Source of the DNA: an uncultured Prevotellaceae bacterium
GTDB lineage: Bacteria > Bacteroidota > Bacteroidia > Bacteroidales > Muribaculaceae
Direction of reading: 5' to 3'
Assembly: GCA_947302275.1 (NCBI GenBank)
Contig: CAMYUW010000029.1
Coordinates: 1 to 32,060 of the forward strand
Length of the DNA stretch: 32,060 nt
Shown one piece after another: positions 14,825 through 23,176 of the stretch (position 1 is its first letter; every line of letters starts with the position of its first letter). The notes beneath the pieces were generated by a model. That model worked only from the letters and a program-made list of their open reading frames with translations. It did not search any database and was not told where the DNA came from. The position numbers and the translations under genes were made by a program.

Positions 14825-17800
14825 ATGAACAAAACAATTACCCACCAATCATGGTTGCGCCGCCTCATGCTGGCGGTCGCCTGCATCGGGGTTGCGGCTG
14901 TGGCTCAGGGCGCCAACATCACAGTTGACGGCATCAACTACACCACAGCCTCAGGTAACAAGGCCACTGTCGCTAAGTATTCTATCGACAAGACGGTCAC
15001 CCCCTATGACACCCTCTTCTACTCGGGTGACATCGTGATTCCAGAGGTCATCACCTATGATGGCGTTCAGTACACGGTGGTTGCCACTGCCGCCAACGCC
15101 TTTGTGGACTGTAAGAACCTGACCAGCGTATCGCTCCCGACTACCTGCGTCACCATCGGCCGAAACTGCTTTAAGGGCTGTTCAAGCCTAACCGTGAGCC
15201 CGATTCCCGAGACTGCCACGAGTGTGGGCAGCGGCGTGCTCAACGGTTGTTCCTCACTGGAGGAAATCACAATCGTACCGGGATGGAACAAGCCCATCAG
15301 CGAGGAATTTGCCAACTGCTCTAATCTGAAACGCTTGATCATCGCCAACGGCGAGACGCCCGTGGTGATGAAGGTGAACGCATTCGGTGCCAATGCAGAA
15401 GCTCGCACCGCTCTTGCCAGCATCGAATACATCTACATGGGCCGCAACGTGGATGCCAGCGCCTACACCAACGCTGAGCAACCTTTCCACAACATGTCAG
15501 GCCTCAAGACCCTAGTCATCGGTGGTGAGACTACAACCATTCAGGGAACCACGTTCCAGGGTTGTACTGCACTTCAGAATGTGACTTTTGAGGAAGGCAA
15601 CAAAGTATCGGCCATCGGCAACAGCGCATTTGCCAGCTGCACTTCACTGACCGGCATCGATATTCCCGCTGCCGTGACCGTTATCGAGCAAAGCACGTTC
15701 AACGGTTGCCGCAACCTGAAGAATGTGACCACGGGCGACAATGTGACAAGCATCGGCATCACCGCGTTCTACAACACGGCACTCACGTCGTTCACCTTCC
15801 CCAGTGCCCTGACGTCCATCGGCCAGAGCGCATTTGAGAACAGCAAACTCGCTGGCGACATCGTGCTGCCTGCCGCCTTGACAGCCATCGGCACCCAGGC
15901 TTTTGCCGGAACCCTGTTGAACAGCGTGTCCATCCCTGCCGGTGTTACCAGCATCGGCCAGGGCGCGTTCTCGCCCATCCCCACCCTTGCCAACATCACG
16001 CTGGGCGAGGGCAACGCCAATTTCAAACTGGAAAACGGTGTGCTGCTCAATACTGGCGGTACCCGTCTGCTGGTAACCGCCCACGAGGGTGAGATAGGCA
16101 CCAGCTACAGCAACGCCACGGTGACCAGCATCGACAACTACGGTCTGGCCTACGCACCCTTCACGAGCGTTGACCTGCCCGCATTGAATACCATCGGCAA
16201 CTATGGTTTTGCTTACAGCGACATCGAGGCCTATACGTTGGATAAGGATGTCACCGTCGGCCAGAATGTATTTGCCGGTTCGGCATTGCAGTCGATTGTC
16301 ATTGGCGAGGGTCGCAACGAGATACCTCAGGGCCTGTGCGCCAACTGCGAGAGCCTCACCAGCGTGACGTTGCCCACCACCACAACCAACATGATGCGCA
16401 ACTGCTTTGAGGGCTGCACCGCGCTTGAATTCATGGAGATTCCCGCCAACGTCAACTACATGGAACCTGGCAGCGTGCCCGTCACCATCAAGGAACTACG
16501 CGTGCTCAATGTCAACACGCCCGCCCTTGCAGCCGGTGTGTTCAACGAGAGCCAGGGCGATGTCATCTGCAAAGTCGCTCCCGAGTCGGTAGACAAGTTC
16601 AGGAGCGCCAACCAGTGGCGTTACCTCAACATCGTGGCCGACGAGAGTATCTCGGGCGAAGGTTCAACGCTGGGATGCCCCTCGGGCCTGTACTTCGCAA
16701 CCACCAGCGGTGCCCTGATGTACAAGGACGAGAACGGCAATATCGTCAACACCAACTTCAACGCCGGCAAGCACGCGCTGACCCTGCAGAGCTACAAGAA
16801 CCGCGTGTATGTCGCCGTAGCCGGTGACCGCTTCACCTATCAGGATCCTAACCAGCCCCTGGGCGACGGCGAGCTGTTCTACGTGAACAACACCAACGGC
16901 ATCTTCTACCGCGTGACCGTCCTGAACAATGTGGGTTACGCTCCCAGCGAGGACCCCTTCACCATGTTCATCGACTCTAACGAGAACAAGATCTACATCA
17001 GCGACCGCAATGTGGGTATCCACGAACTCAACGCCGATACCACGGGTCTTTACGGACAGCAGCCCTTCCTGCTCCAGAACCAGTGGCTCCCCTACTATAA
17101 CGATGAAATCAGCTGGGGTTCCATCACGGGCGGTTTCACCCAAGACAAGCACGGCATCTTCTGGATGAGCAAGAAGTTCAACGGCGTGTGCCTGCTGCGC
17201 TTCAAGAAGAATGACATTTATCCTGAGGGTGGCCAAGGCAAGCCCAAACACTACAACGCCCTGTTCAAGGACGCCATCATCAAGACCTTCTACCTCGATG
17301 ATGAGAACGGCTACCTCTACATGCAGGTACAGACCGATCCCTATGGCTGCGTTCCCGGCATCTACCGTATCGCTCTGAGCAAGATCGAGAACATGGAGAC
17401 GGGTGCCGACCTTGAGGGCAACGAGAACCTGCATATCGCCGACTGTGAACTCATCGACGACTCACCCATCCTTATGGAGGGTGCCGAGGACAGCGGTGAG
17501 CTGGCCAACGTGGCTCAGATCAACAGCGACGGCAACTTCATCTACTGGAGTTACATCGCTCCCAGCGACGACAGCAAGGCCATCCGCAACAGTGTGCCTC
17601 TGGATGTCAACAATCCCTTGCACCACAGCGGTATCAAGTGCCTCCCCGCCAAGCCTAACGCTGACGGCACCATGCCCACCACCGTGACGTTTGCCGTCGA
17701 GAACGTCGAGGCCTATGGCGTTTGCGGCGCTACCTTCTCATCGGAACCCGTGGATCCCGTGGGCGTCAAGGGTGACGTTAACGGTGACGGTGAGGTCAGC

Positions 17801-17932
17801 ATCGCCGATGTCAATGCCCTCATCGACATGATCCTTTCAGGACAGACACTGCCCTCGGGCGACGTCAACGACGATGGTGAGGTCAGCATTGCCGACGTGA
17901 ATGCTGTCATCGACATCATCCTCAACATCTAA
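14825..17932 (+). CDS. BspA-like leucine-rich repeat surface protein with beta-propeller-like and dockerin domains
   Basis: 1035 residues. A signal peptide (about 1-29, ending AAVAQGA) leads to a long array of LRR_5/BspA-type repeats at about 60-590, each with patterns such as AFxxCxxLTSVxLP and IGxxAFxxC (for example TSIGQSAFENSKL). Residues about 605-975 form a non-repeat beta-rich domain (LYFATTSGALMYKDENG, GIFWMSKKFNGVCLLRF, GYLYMQVQTD) that looks like a beta-propeller. The C terminus (about 979-1035) has two dockerin segments, GDVNGDGEVSIADVNALIDM and GDVNDDGEVSIADVNAVIDI. BspA-type repeats are known in adhesins that bind host proteins or other bacteria; a surface-binding role is inferred. 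GC content and codon use match the housekeeping genes nearby. It ends at a very stable hairpin. Confidence 0.88.
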   Translation: MNKTITHQSWLRRLMLAVACIGVAAVAQGANITVDGINYTTASGNKATVAKYSIDKTVTPYDTLFYSGDIVIPEVITYDGVQYTVVATAANAFVDCKNLTSVSLPTTCVTIGRNCFKGCSSLTVSPIPETATSVGSGVLNGCSSLEEITIVPGWNKPISEEFANCSNLKRLIIANGETPVVMKVNAFGANAEARTALASIEYIYMGRNVDASAYTNAEQPFHNMSGLKTLVIGGETTTIQGTTFQGCTALQNVTFEEGNKVSAIGNSAFASCTSLTGIDIPAAVTVIEQSTFNGCRNLKNVTTGDNVTSIGITAFYNTALTSFTFPSALTSIGQSAFENSKLAGDIVLPAALTAIGTQAFAGTLLNSVSIPAGVTSIGQGAFSPIPTLANITLGEGNANFKLENGVLLNTGGTRLLVTAHEGEIGTSYSNATVTSIDNYGLAYAPFTSVDLPALNTIGNYGFAYSDIEAYTLDKDVTVGQNVFAGSALQSIVIGEGRNEIPQGLCANCESLTSVTLPTTTTNMMRNCFEGCTALEFMEIPANVNYMEPGSVPVTIKELRVLNVNTPALAAGVFNESQGDVICKVAPESVDKFRSANQWRYLNIVADESISGEGSTLGCPSGLYFATTSGALMYKDENGNIVNTNFNAGKHALTLQSYKNRVYVAVAGDRFTYQDPNQPLGDGELFYVNNTNGIFYRVTVLNNVGYAPSEDPFTMFIDSNENKIYISDRNVGIHELNADTTGLYGQQPFLLQNQWLPYYNDEISWGSITGGFTQDKHGIFWMSKKFNGVCLLRFKKNDIYPEGGQGKPKHYNALFKDAIIKTFYLDDENGYLYMQVQTDPYGCVPGIYRIALSKIENMETGADLEGNENLHIADCELIDDSPILMEGAEDSGELANVAQINSDGNFIYWSYIAPSDDSKAIRNSVPLDVNNPLHHSGIKCLPAKPNADGTMPTTVTFAVENVEAYGVCGATFSSEPVDPVGVKGDVNGDGEVSIADVNALIDMILSGQTLPSGDVNDDGEVSIADVNAVIDIILNI

Positions 17933-17950
17933 AACAACTCACTATAGTTG

Positions 17951-17998
17951 TTCATGAAGAAGCGCGGGAGCCTCAAGGTTCCCGCGCTTCTTCATGAA
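17951..17998. terminator. 22-bp hairpin after the LRR gene
   Basis: 17951-17972 pairs with 17977-17998 around a TCAA loop, with one G-U pair; core AAGAAGCGCGGGAGCC. It starts 18 bp after the stop codon. There is no T run on the right, so this may be a 3'-end-protecting hairpin or a terminator that does not need U. Confidence 0.65.
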
Positions 17999-18006
17999 AA
18001 TTCGGC

Positions 18007-18053
18007 AAAAAAAATGGATTAACCATTCTATTTAACAACAGTATAGTTAATCC
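18007..18053 (-). terminator. Leftward intrinsic terminator of the symporter gene
   Basis: On the - strand GGATTAAC (18053-18046) and GTTAATCC (18023-18016) pair around a 22-nt loop, then A and eight T (18014-18007). It lies about 140 bp past the symporter stop. Confidence 0.6.
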
Positions 18054-18093
18054 GAAACTCTTTGATAAATCAAAATGATTTTTTCCCTTTATG
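18016..18093 (-). ncRNA. Possible 3'-UTR-derived small RNA
   Basis: A leftward -7-like TATCTTTG (18106-18099) with CAAA on the + strand at 18125-18128 (18-bp spacer) lies between the symporter stop and its terminator, so a short RNA of about 80-90 nt could be made. The motif can also arise by chance in this AT-rich stretch. No family was recognised. Confidence 0.2.
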
Positions 18094-18194
18094 CGCTACA
18101 AAGATAATACCATTTTTTTAATTACAAAAAAAATCGTCTTTTTTTTTATATTTTTTCTACTACAACTCTACAATCTGCATTTCACAAGTTCCTG

Positions 18195-19373
18195 TCACGC
18201 TGGTGAGGAGACCGATTTGCGGTTATATATACGGTCTACAACTAGCGCAATCGCACCGTCACCCGTCACGTTGCAGGCGGTGCCGAAACTGTCCATCGTG
18301 ATGTAGAGTGCGATCATCACGGCCTGCTGCTCGGCAGTAAAGCCCAAGATGGATTGCAGCACACCCAGGGCGGCCATGATGGCTCCGCCCGGCACACCGG
18401 GAGCAGCCACCATCATCACGCCAAGCATGAGGATGAAACCTGAGAAATGGGCAATGTCGATGGTTCCGCCCTGCATGATGAGCAGAGCCACGGCACAGGC
18501 TGTAATCTTCATCGCGCTGCCCGAAAGGTGAATCGTCGCACACAGCGGCACGACAAAGCCTGCGATACCTTCACTCACACCGTTCTTCTTGGTCTGGGCC
18601 ATAGTCACAGGGATGGTCGCTGCCGAGGACGACGTGCCCAGCGCTGTGAAATAGGCAGGCAGCATATTGTACAGTGACTTGAAGGGGTTGCGTTGCGAGA
18701 TCAGCCCGGCAATGCAGTATTGCAGCACGAGCAGTAAAACATGCATCACAAAGATGACTCCGATGATGGCGACAAACACGCTGATGATGCGCCACGCCTG
18801 ACCAGAGAAGGACATGTTCAGGAAAATCGAGAAAATATACAAGGGCAGAATCGGAATCAGTGCCACCTCGATGGTTTTGGCGATGATGTCACGAAACTCG
18901 TCAAAGCATTTTTTCAGCGTCGGTGACTCAAAGAATGAAATACCCAGACCCATGACAAATGCGGCAATCAAGGCGCTCATCACGTCAAGCAGCGGCGGAA
19001 TCTCAATCGTAAAGAAAGGTGCCAACTCTTCGGCAGTGGATACTGCCTGGGCGGCTTGGCTGCGGTCGATGAGCGACGGGAAGATGCCTGAGCTCACAAA
19101 ATAGCTCAAATAGCCCGAGCACACCGTGTCGCCATAGGCGATCAGCGCGGTGATGAGCAGCAACCGCCCGGCGCCCTTGCCGATGTCGGCGATGGCCGGG
19201 GTCACCAGACCCACAATAATCAGCGGGATAAGGAACGACAGGAAGTGGCTGAATACACTGTTGAAAGTGACGAAGCACCTCACTGCCCACTCGGGGAAAA
19301 ACATACCGCAAGCCACACCCAGGATGATGGCGATGATAATGCGAGGCAACAGGCCTATCTTGACGGCTTTCAT
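18195..19373 (-). CDS. Dicarboxylate/amino acid:cation symporter (SLC1/DAACS family) with altered sodium and substrate sites
   Basis: 392 residues, close to the family norm, inner membrane. The HP1 serine-rich loop is TALGTSSSAATIPVT (243-257) and helix 8 is MDSFGTACNVTGDGA (360-374). Aligned with the archaeal transporter GltPh, Asp394, Asn401 and Asp405 are kept (Asp361, Asn368, Asp372) but Arg397, which binds the acidic side chain, is Gly364. The NMDG motif of helix 7 (Na-site Asn310 and Asp312) is replaced by HLSG in TIHLSGSAMKI (280-290). So an acidic substrate is unlikely and ion coupling may differ; a neutral amino acid is one option. It stands alone on the - strand with a -7 box at 19406-19414 and terminator 18007-18053. 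Confidence 0.85.
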   Translation of the reverse strand: MKAVKIGLLPRIIIAIILGVACGMFFPEWAVRCFVTFNSVFSHFLSFLIPLIIVGLVTPAIADIGKGAGRLLLITALIAYGDTVCSGYLSYFVSSGIFPSLIDRSQAAQAVSTAEELAPFFTIEIPPLLDVMSALIAAFVMGLGISFFESPTLKKCFDEFRDIIAKTIEVALIPILPLYIFSIFLNMSFSGQAWRIISVFVAIIGVIFVMHVLLLVLQYCIAGLISQRNPFKSLYNMLPAYFTALGTSSSAATIPVTMAQTKKNGVSEGIAGFVVPLCATIHLSGSAMKITACAVALLIMQGGTIDIAHFSGFILMLGVMMVAAPGVPGGAIMAALGVLQSILGFTAEQQAVMIALYITMDSFGTACNVTGDGAIALVVDRIYNRKSVSSPA

Positions 19374-19405
19374 GACTTATTTCTTGGATTAATGTGATTT
19401 TTTGC

Positions 19406-19414
19406 GCAAAGGTA
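19406..19414 (-). promoter_or_regulatory. -7 element of the symporter gene
   Basis: Read leftward TACCTTTGC, an exact match, 32 bp before ATG 19373. No good -33 box was found. Confidence 0.6.
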
Positions 19415-19427
19415 ATATTTTTTATCG

Positions 19428-19436
19428 TATATTTGC
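19428..19436 (+). promoter_or_regulatory. -7 element of the FemAB-like/flippase genes
   Basis: TATATTTGC, an exact match. TTTG at 19401-19404 is 23 bp upstream, slightly long. The leader to the GTG at 19535 is about 95 nt. It is back-to-back with the leftward box at 19406-19414. Confidence 0.55.
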
Positions 19437-19534
19437 GTTACTATTTCAAGCGGTTTGCTCTCTGACATGTTTTTCCTGACCAGGGACTCCGTTGTGACAT
19501 AACACATTATATAATATATTAAAGTAGCATCACA

Positions 19535-20476
19535 GTGCTGGAAATCATCCGATATGACGCTTCGATGGCTGCCCGGTGGAACGATTTTGCCCGGGTGAGC
19601 CGCAATGCAACGTTCCTGCATCAACGCGCTTACATGGACTATCACAGTGACCGCTTCAACGACTGCTCGCTCATCGCGGTGCACGACAGCAAGTGGTGTG
19701 CCCTGTTGCCTGCCTGTGTGGATGGCGATACGCTGTATTCCCACCGCGGTCTCACCTATGGGGGATGGCTCCTGCCGCTCAAGCACTATGATGCAGCCCT
19801 CATGGTCGAGGTCATGGATGCTGCTGTCGAGTGGATGCGTGGCCACGGGCTCAAGCACCTCGTTTACAAGGCCGTGCCCCACATTTACCACCGTTACCCC
19901 TGCGAGGAGGACCTCTATGCCCTCTTCCGACACCAGGCCACCCTGGCCGAGGTAAACGTGTCCACCACCATCGACCTGGCCTGCCCGCTGCCGCTGGACC
20001 GCGGCAACAAGAGCGGCGCCAACGCGGCGCGCAAGGCAGGTATCACCGTCGGCCCCAGCGAGGACTGGCAGGGCTACTGGCAACTGCTTTCGTCGCTGCT
20101 CGATGAGCGATACGGCACCCGTCCGGTCCACACGCTCGACGAGATGCTCCTCTTGCGGGACCGTTTCCCCGGCAACATCGTGCTGCACACAGCCACGCTC
20201 GACGGCTCATTACTGGCCGGCGTGGTCATGTACCTCTCGCAGCCTGTCGCCCACTGCCAGTACATCGGCGCGTCGCCCCAGGGCAAGGACAGCAAGGCAC
20301 TGACCCTGTTGTTCGCCCACCTCATCGACACCTATCAGCAACTGGGCTACCGCTACTTTGACTTCGGCATTTCCAACGAGGACCACGGCCGCTACCTCAA
20401 CGAGGGGCTCGTCAGACAAAAGTCCCGCTTGGGCGGACGCGGCATCGTCTATAACACTTACCGACTCGATTTGTAA
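19535..20476 (+). CDS. FemAB/GNAT-like acyl- or aminoacyl-transferase of a glycan locus
   Basis: 313 residues from GTG 19535. A TAA at 19520 closes the frame upstream and no ATG lies between, so GTG is the only start that keeps the family's N terminus (LEIIRYDASMAARWNDFARV). Two GNAT-like halves are seen: ATFLHQRAYMDYHSDRF and YGGWLLP in the first; LAGVVMYLSQPVAHCQYIGA and the C-terminal YFDFGISNEDHGRYLNEGL in the second, as in FemAB-type and PF13480-type proteins of polysaccharide clusters. It probably transfers an acyl or aminoacyl group to a sugar or peptide in the cytosol. It is followed within 5-14 bp by an O-antigen flippase-like gene, which supports a role in surface glycan making. Confidence 0.75.
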   Translation: MLEIIRYDASMAARWNDFARVSRNATFLHQRAYMDYHSDRFNDCSLIAVHDSKWCALLPACVDGDTLYSHRGLTYGGWLLPLKHYDAALMVEVMDAAVEWMRGHGLKHLVYKAVPHIYHRYPCEEDLYALFRHQATLAEVNVSTTIDLACPLPLDRGNKSGANAARKAGITVGPSEDWQGYWQLLSSLLDERYGTRPVHTLDEMLLLRDRFPGNIVLHTATLDGSLLAGVVMYLSQPVAHCQYIGASPQGKDSKALTLLFAHLIDTYQQLGYRYFDFGISNEDHGRYLNEGLVRQKSRLGGRGIVYNTYRLDL

Positions 20477-20490
20477 CCACTGTGCGTGTG

Positions 20491-21927
20491 ATGGCGGGCA
20501 AGAGCAGCAACATATCACGCATGGCAATGAAGGCGATGGGACTCTTTGGCGGAGTCCAGGTCGCCGGCATCCTGTGTTCCATCATTCGAACCAAGCTCGT
20601 CGCCATGTGGATCGGACCTGTCGGCGTGGGACTCTTCGGACTGTTCAACAATGCCCTTGAGATGATTTCCACGGGTACCAACCTGGGCATCCGCTCCAGC
20701 AGTGTGCGCGACATCTCCCAGGCCATCGCCGGACACGATTCCGGCATGGTGGCCCGTATGGTCACCGTGGTGCGCAAGTGGTCGATGTGGCTGGGACTGG
20801 CTGGAGCGCTGGTAACGCTGGCGCTGGCACCCATGCTGAGCCAGGTGACCTTCGGTGACCAGACCCACATCTGGGGCTTTGTCGCCCTGAGTGCCGCTGT
20901 GCTGCTGCAGGCGTTGACCAACGGTGAATATGCCGTTCTGCAGGGCACGTCGCGTCTCAAGCGTTTGGCAAGTGTAACCCTCTGGGGCACCATCGTCGGC
21001 CTGGCGGTATCCATCCCGCTGTTCTACTGGCTGCGCGAGCGCAGTATCCTGCCGTCGATCCTCGCCTATGCCGCTGCCCTGGCGCTATTTGCATGGTGCT
21101 TCCGCAACCGAGAATATCCGCCTGCCGCCATCAGCCGCCATGAAACCATCAACATGGGCAAGGGATTCGTCAGGTTGGGCATCTATATGACGCTGGGAAA
21201 CTTCGCGACGATTCTGGCCAGTTATGCCTTCAACGCATGGCTCAACGTCAATGCCGGCACCGAGGCCGTGGGCTACTATCAGGCCGGCTACACCCTCATC
21301 AACAAATACACAGGACTGATTCTCACCGCCCTAGGCATGGAGTACTACCCTCGCCTGGCGCGTGTGGCCGACAGCCGCATACGCCTTCGCGCCTTCGTCT
21401 CACAGGAGATCAACCTCGCCATTGCGGTCATGGCACCCGTCGTGGCCCTGTTCATCCTCCTGCGCCAACTCATCGTGTGGATCCTTTACACGCCCGAGTT
21501 CAACGTCATCTTCTCGTTTGTCTCCTGGGGCATGATCGGCACGGTATTGCGCACCCTCTCGTGGTGCCTGGCATTCACCATCCTGGCCAAGGGCGACGGC
21601 AAGACCTACCTGTGGACCGAGGTGGCCAGCGCCATCATCAACCTGGTGCTGAACATTGTGTTCTACCGCTGGTGGGGACTCACCGGTCTGGGAGTTGCCT
21701 TCCTCGTGTCCTACTTGCTCTACACCCTCATCATCGCCGTCGTCTATTTCAAGAACTATCGCCTGCAGGTCACCCGTGCCTGCCTCTATAACCTGATATG
21801 GACGCTGGCCGTGGCCGCCACCGTAATGCTCTGCATGGAAACCGGACTGACCGTCATCGCCGCCATCGTCACCGCCGTGAGCATCGCCGTAGCCCTCCGC
21901 CAGATCATAGCCCTCTGGCGCCGTTGA
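20491..21927 (+). CDS. O-antigen/polysaccharide flippase (Wzx-like, PST family)
   Basis: 478 residues from ATG 20491; a GTG at 20482 would add three. About 12-14 membrane helices can be drawn from 16 to the end, for example LFGGVQVAGILCSIIRTKLV and the C-terminal LTVIAAIVTAVSIAVAL. The start, with RTKLVAMWIGPVGVGLFGL, is typical of O-antigen translocases that flip undecaprenyl-linked oligosaccharide across the inner membrane. It is translated right after the FemAB-like gene, so the two form an operon. No Wzy or further glycosyltransferase is adjacent, so the glycan itself is unknown. The first base after its stop begins a heptad repeat element. Confidence 0.88.
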   Translation: MAGKSSNISRMAMKAMGLFGGVQVAGILCSIIRTKLVAMWIGPVGVGLFGLFNNALEMISTGTNLGIRSSSVRDISQAIAGHDSGMVARMVTVVRKWSMWLGLAGALVTLALAPMLSQVTFGDQTHIWGFVALSAAVLLQALTNGEYAVLQGTSRLKRLASVTLWGTIVGLAVSIPLFYWLRERSILPSILAYAAALALFAWCFRNREYPPAAISRHETINMGKGFVRLGIYMTLGNFATILASYAFNAWLNVNAGTEAVGYYQAGYTLINKYTGLILTALGMEYYPRLARVADSRIRLRAFVSQEINLAIAVMAPVVALFILLRQLIVWILYTPEFNVIFSFVSWGMIGTVLRTLSWCLAFTILAKGDGKTYLWTEVASAIINLVLNIVFYRWWGLTGLGVAFLVSYLLYTLIIAVVYFKNYRLQVTRACLYNLIWTLAVAATVMLCMETGLTVIAAIVTAVSIAVALRQIIALWRR

Positions 21928-22025
21928 GTTGTAAGTTTTTAGTTTTTAGTTGTAAGTTTTAAGTACGATTACTAACGCCTAACACCTATCGCCTAAAACC
22001 TAACACCTAAAACCTAAAGCCTACC
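21928..22025 (+). repeat. Heptanucleotide-periodic intergenic element, copy A
   Basis: Fourteen 7-nt units in unbroken phase from the base after the flippase stop. Five units of the type GTTNTAA/GTTTTTA (21928-21962) are followed by a 14-nt core GTACGATTACTAAC (21963-21976) and seven units of the type (G/A)CCTA(A)N (21977-22025). It runs into a C10 tract. The core and its flanks (21955-21983) match copy B, inverted, at 28 of 29 bases. Confidence 0.85.
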
Positions 22026-22103
22026 CCCCCCCCATAACCAGTAATACCACCACGTTTATCAGTTAATTTTTAATAAATGAGGGGTGATTTTATTAACAAT
22101 CTG

Positions 22104-22136
22104 TTGCCACATTTGAATTTTATTATGTACCTTTGC
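22104..22136 (+). promoter_or_regulatory. Promoter of greA
   Basis: TTG (22104-22106), 21-bp spacer, TACCTTTGC (22128-22136), an exact -7 match. Confidence 0.7.
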
Positions 22137-22234
22137 ACCGTTAAAACAAATATTAACCGCGAGGGATCTCACGACAACCGATGAGATTCTTCTAATTTTT
22201 TGAATCTTAAAAATTAAAGAAACACTGTATTAGC

Positions 22235-22705
22235 ATGGCTATTACCTACATGACACAGGAAGGCTACGACAAGAAGATGGCCGAACTCAAGCATCTCGAG
22301 AATGTCGAGCGACCCGATGTAGTCCGTGCCATCGTCGAGGCCAGGGACAAGGGTGACCTTTCAGAAAACGCAGAATATGATGCCGCCAAGGAGCGACAGG
22401 GAATGCTCGAAGCCAAAATCGCAGAGCTCAAGTCACTCATTGCATCGGCACGAATCATCGACGAGAGCAAGATTTCTACCGACGAGGTGCAGCTACTCAC
22501 CAAAGTCACCATCCGTAACCTCAAGAACAAGGCTACCGTGACCTATACCATCGTTACCGAGACCGAGGCCAACCTGCGCGAGGGCAAGATTTCCGTTTCC
22601 ACCCCCATCGCCAAGGGACTGCTCGGACACAAGGTCGGCGAGCAAGTCGATGTTCAGGCACCCGCCGGACTCATGAAGTTTGAAATTCTCAAAATCGAAG
22701 TATAA
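22235..22705 (+). CDS. greA: Transcription elongation factor GreA
   Basis: 156 residues, the standard length. The N-terminal coiled coil (about 1-77) carries the acidic tip GDLSENAEYDAAKERQ with the Asp and Glu that enter the RNA polymerase secondary channel and stimulate cleavage of backtracked RNA. The C-terminal FKBP-like domain ends SVSTPIAKGLLGHKVGEQVD. It rescues stalled elongation complexes. It is followed 29 bp later by the HIT gene in the same direction, with no terminator between, so the two are probably co-transcribed from the promoter at 22104-22136. Confidence 0.97.
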   Translation: MAITYMTQEGYDKKMAELKHLENVERPDVVRAIVEARDKGDLSENAEYDAAKERQGMLEAKIAELKSLIASARIIDESKISTDEVQLLTKVTIRNLKNKATVTYTIVTETEANLREGKISVSTPIAKGLLGHKVGEQVDVQAPAGLMKFEILKIEV

Positions 22706-22734
22706 CCCCCAGGACTAGCGACTATTAACATACT

Positions 22735-23127
22735 ATGGCTACAATTTTCAGCAAAATCGCAGCTGGCGAGATTCCCAGCTACAAGGTGGCCGAGGACGAC
22801 CGCTACTTCGCTTTCCTCGACATCAATCCCATGGCCAAGGGTCACACCCTGGTCATCCCCAAGCATGAGGTCAACTACATGTTCGACCTCGATGAGGAAG
22901 AATACGCAGGCCTGTGGGCATTTGCACGCAAGGTCGCCATGGCACTCGAGCAGGCCGTTCCCTGCAAGCGCATCGGCATCGGCGTGCTCGGCATGGAAGT
23001 TCCCCACTGCCACATCCACCTCGTGCCATTGCAGACCGAGAAGGACATGGCTTTCGGTGGCCCCAAGCTCACCCTCCCCGCCGAGGAGATGCAGGCCATT
23101 GCCGACGCCATCGCCGCCAAGCTCTGA
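22735..23127 (+). CDS. HIT family protein (nucleotide hydrolase/transferase)
   Basis: 130 residues, a typical size. The histidine triad is HCHIHLVP, with His91, His93 and His95, preceded by TIFSKIAAGEIPSYKVAEDD, which is the usual opening of bacterial HinT-like proteins. Such enzymes hydrolyse purine nucleotide phosphoramidates or aminoacyl-AMP by-products in the cytosol; the physiological substrate is unknown. It ends the greA unit, with a strong terminator 50 bp later. Confidence 0.93.
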   Translation: MATIFSKIAAGEIPSYKVAEDDRYFAFLDINPMAKGHTLVIPKHEVNYMFDLDEEEYAGLWAFARKVAMALEQAVPCKRIGIGVLGMEVPHCHIHLVPLQTEKDMAFGGPKLTLPAEEMQAIADAIAAKL

Positions 23128-23176
23128 CACAAGGACTTTGTCCAACTTATTTAAGAATAAAACTTTTCATAACAGA

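Larger units (their letters stand above)
21928..22234. other. Intergenic region, 307 bp, between flippase and greA
   Basis: Holds heptad element copy A (21928-22025), a run of ten C (22024-22033), the greA promoter (22103-22136) and a leader of about 95 nt with a weak ATCTCA/TGAGAT hairpin (about 22166-22187). No gene. Confidence 0.6.

Noticed and set aside
19370..20188. Leftward open frame (272 codons) across the symporter/FemAB-like divergent region
   Set aside because: It would run through both divergent promoters and backwards through the FemAB-like gene; no family features.
21928..22025. CRISPR array or telomere-like repeat
   Set aside because: There are no repeat-spacer units of about 28-36 nt and no cas genes; the TTAGG-like units are 7 nt long, internal and flanked by ordinary genes.
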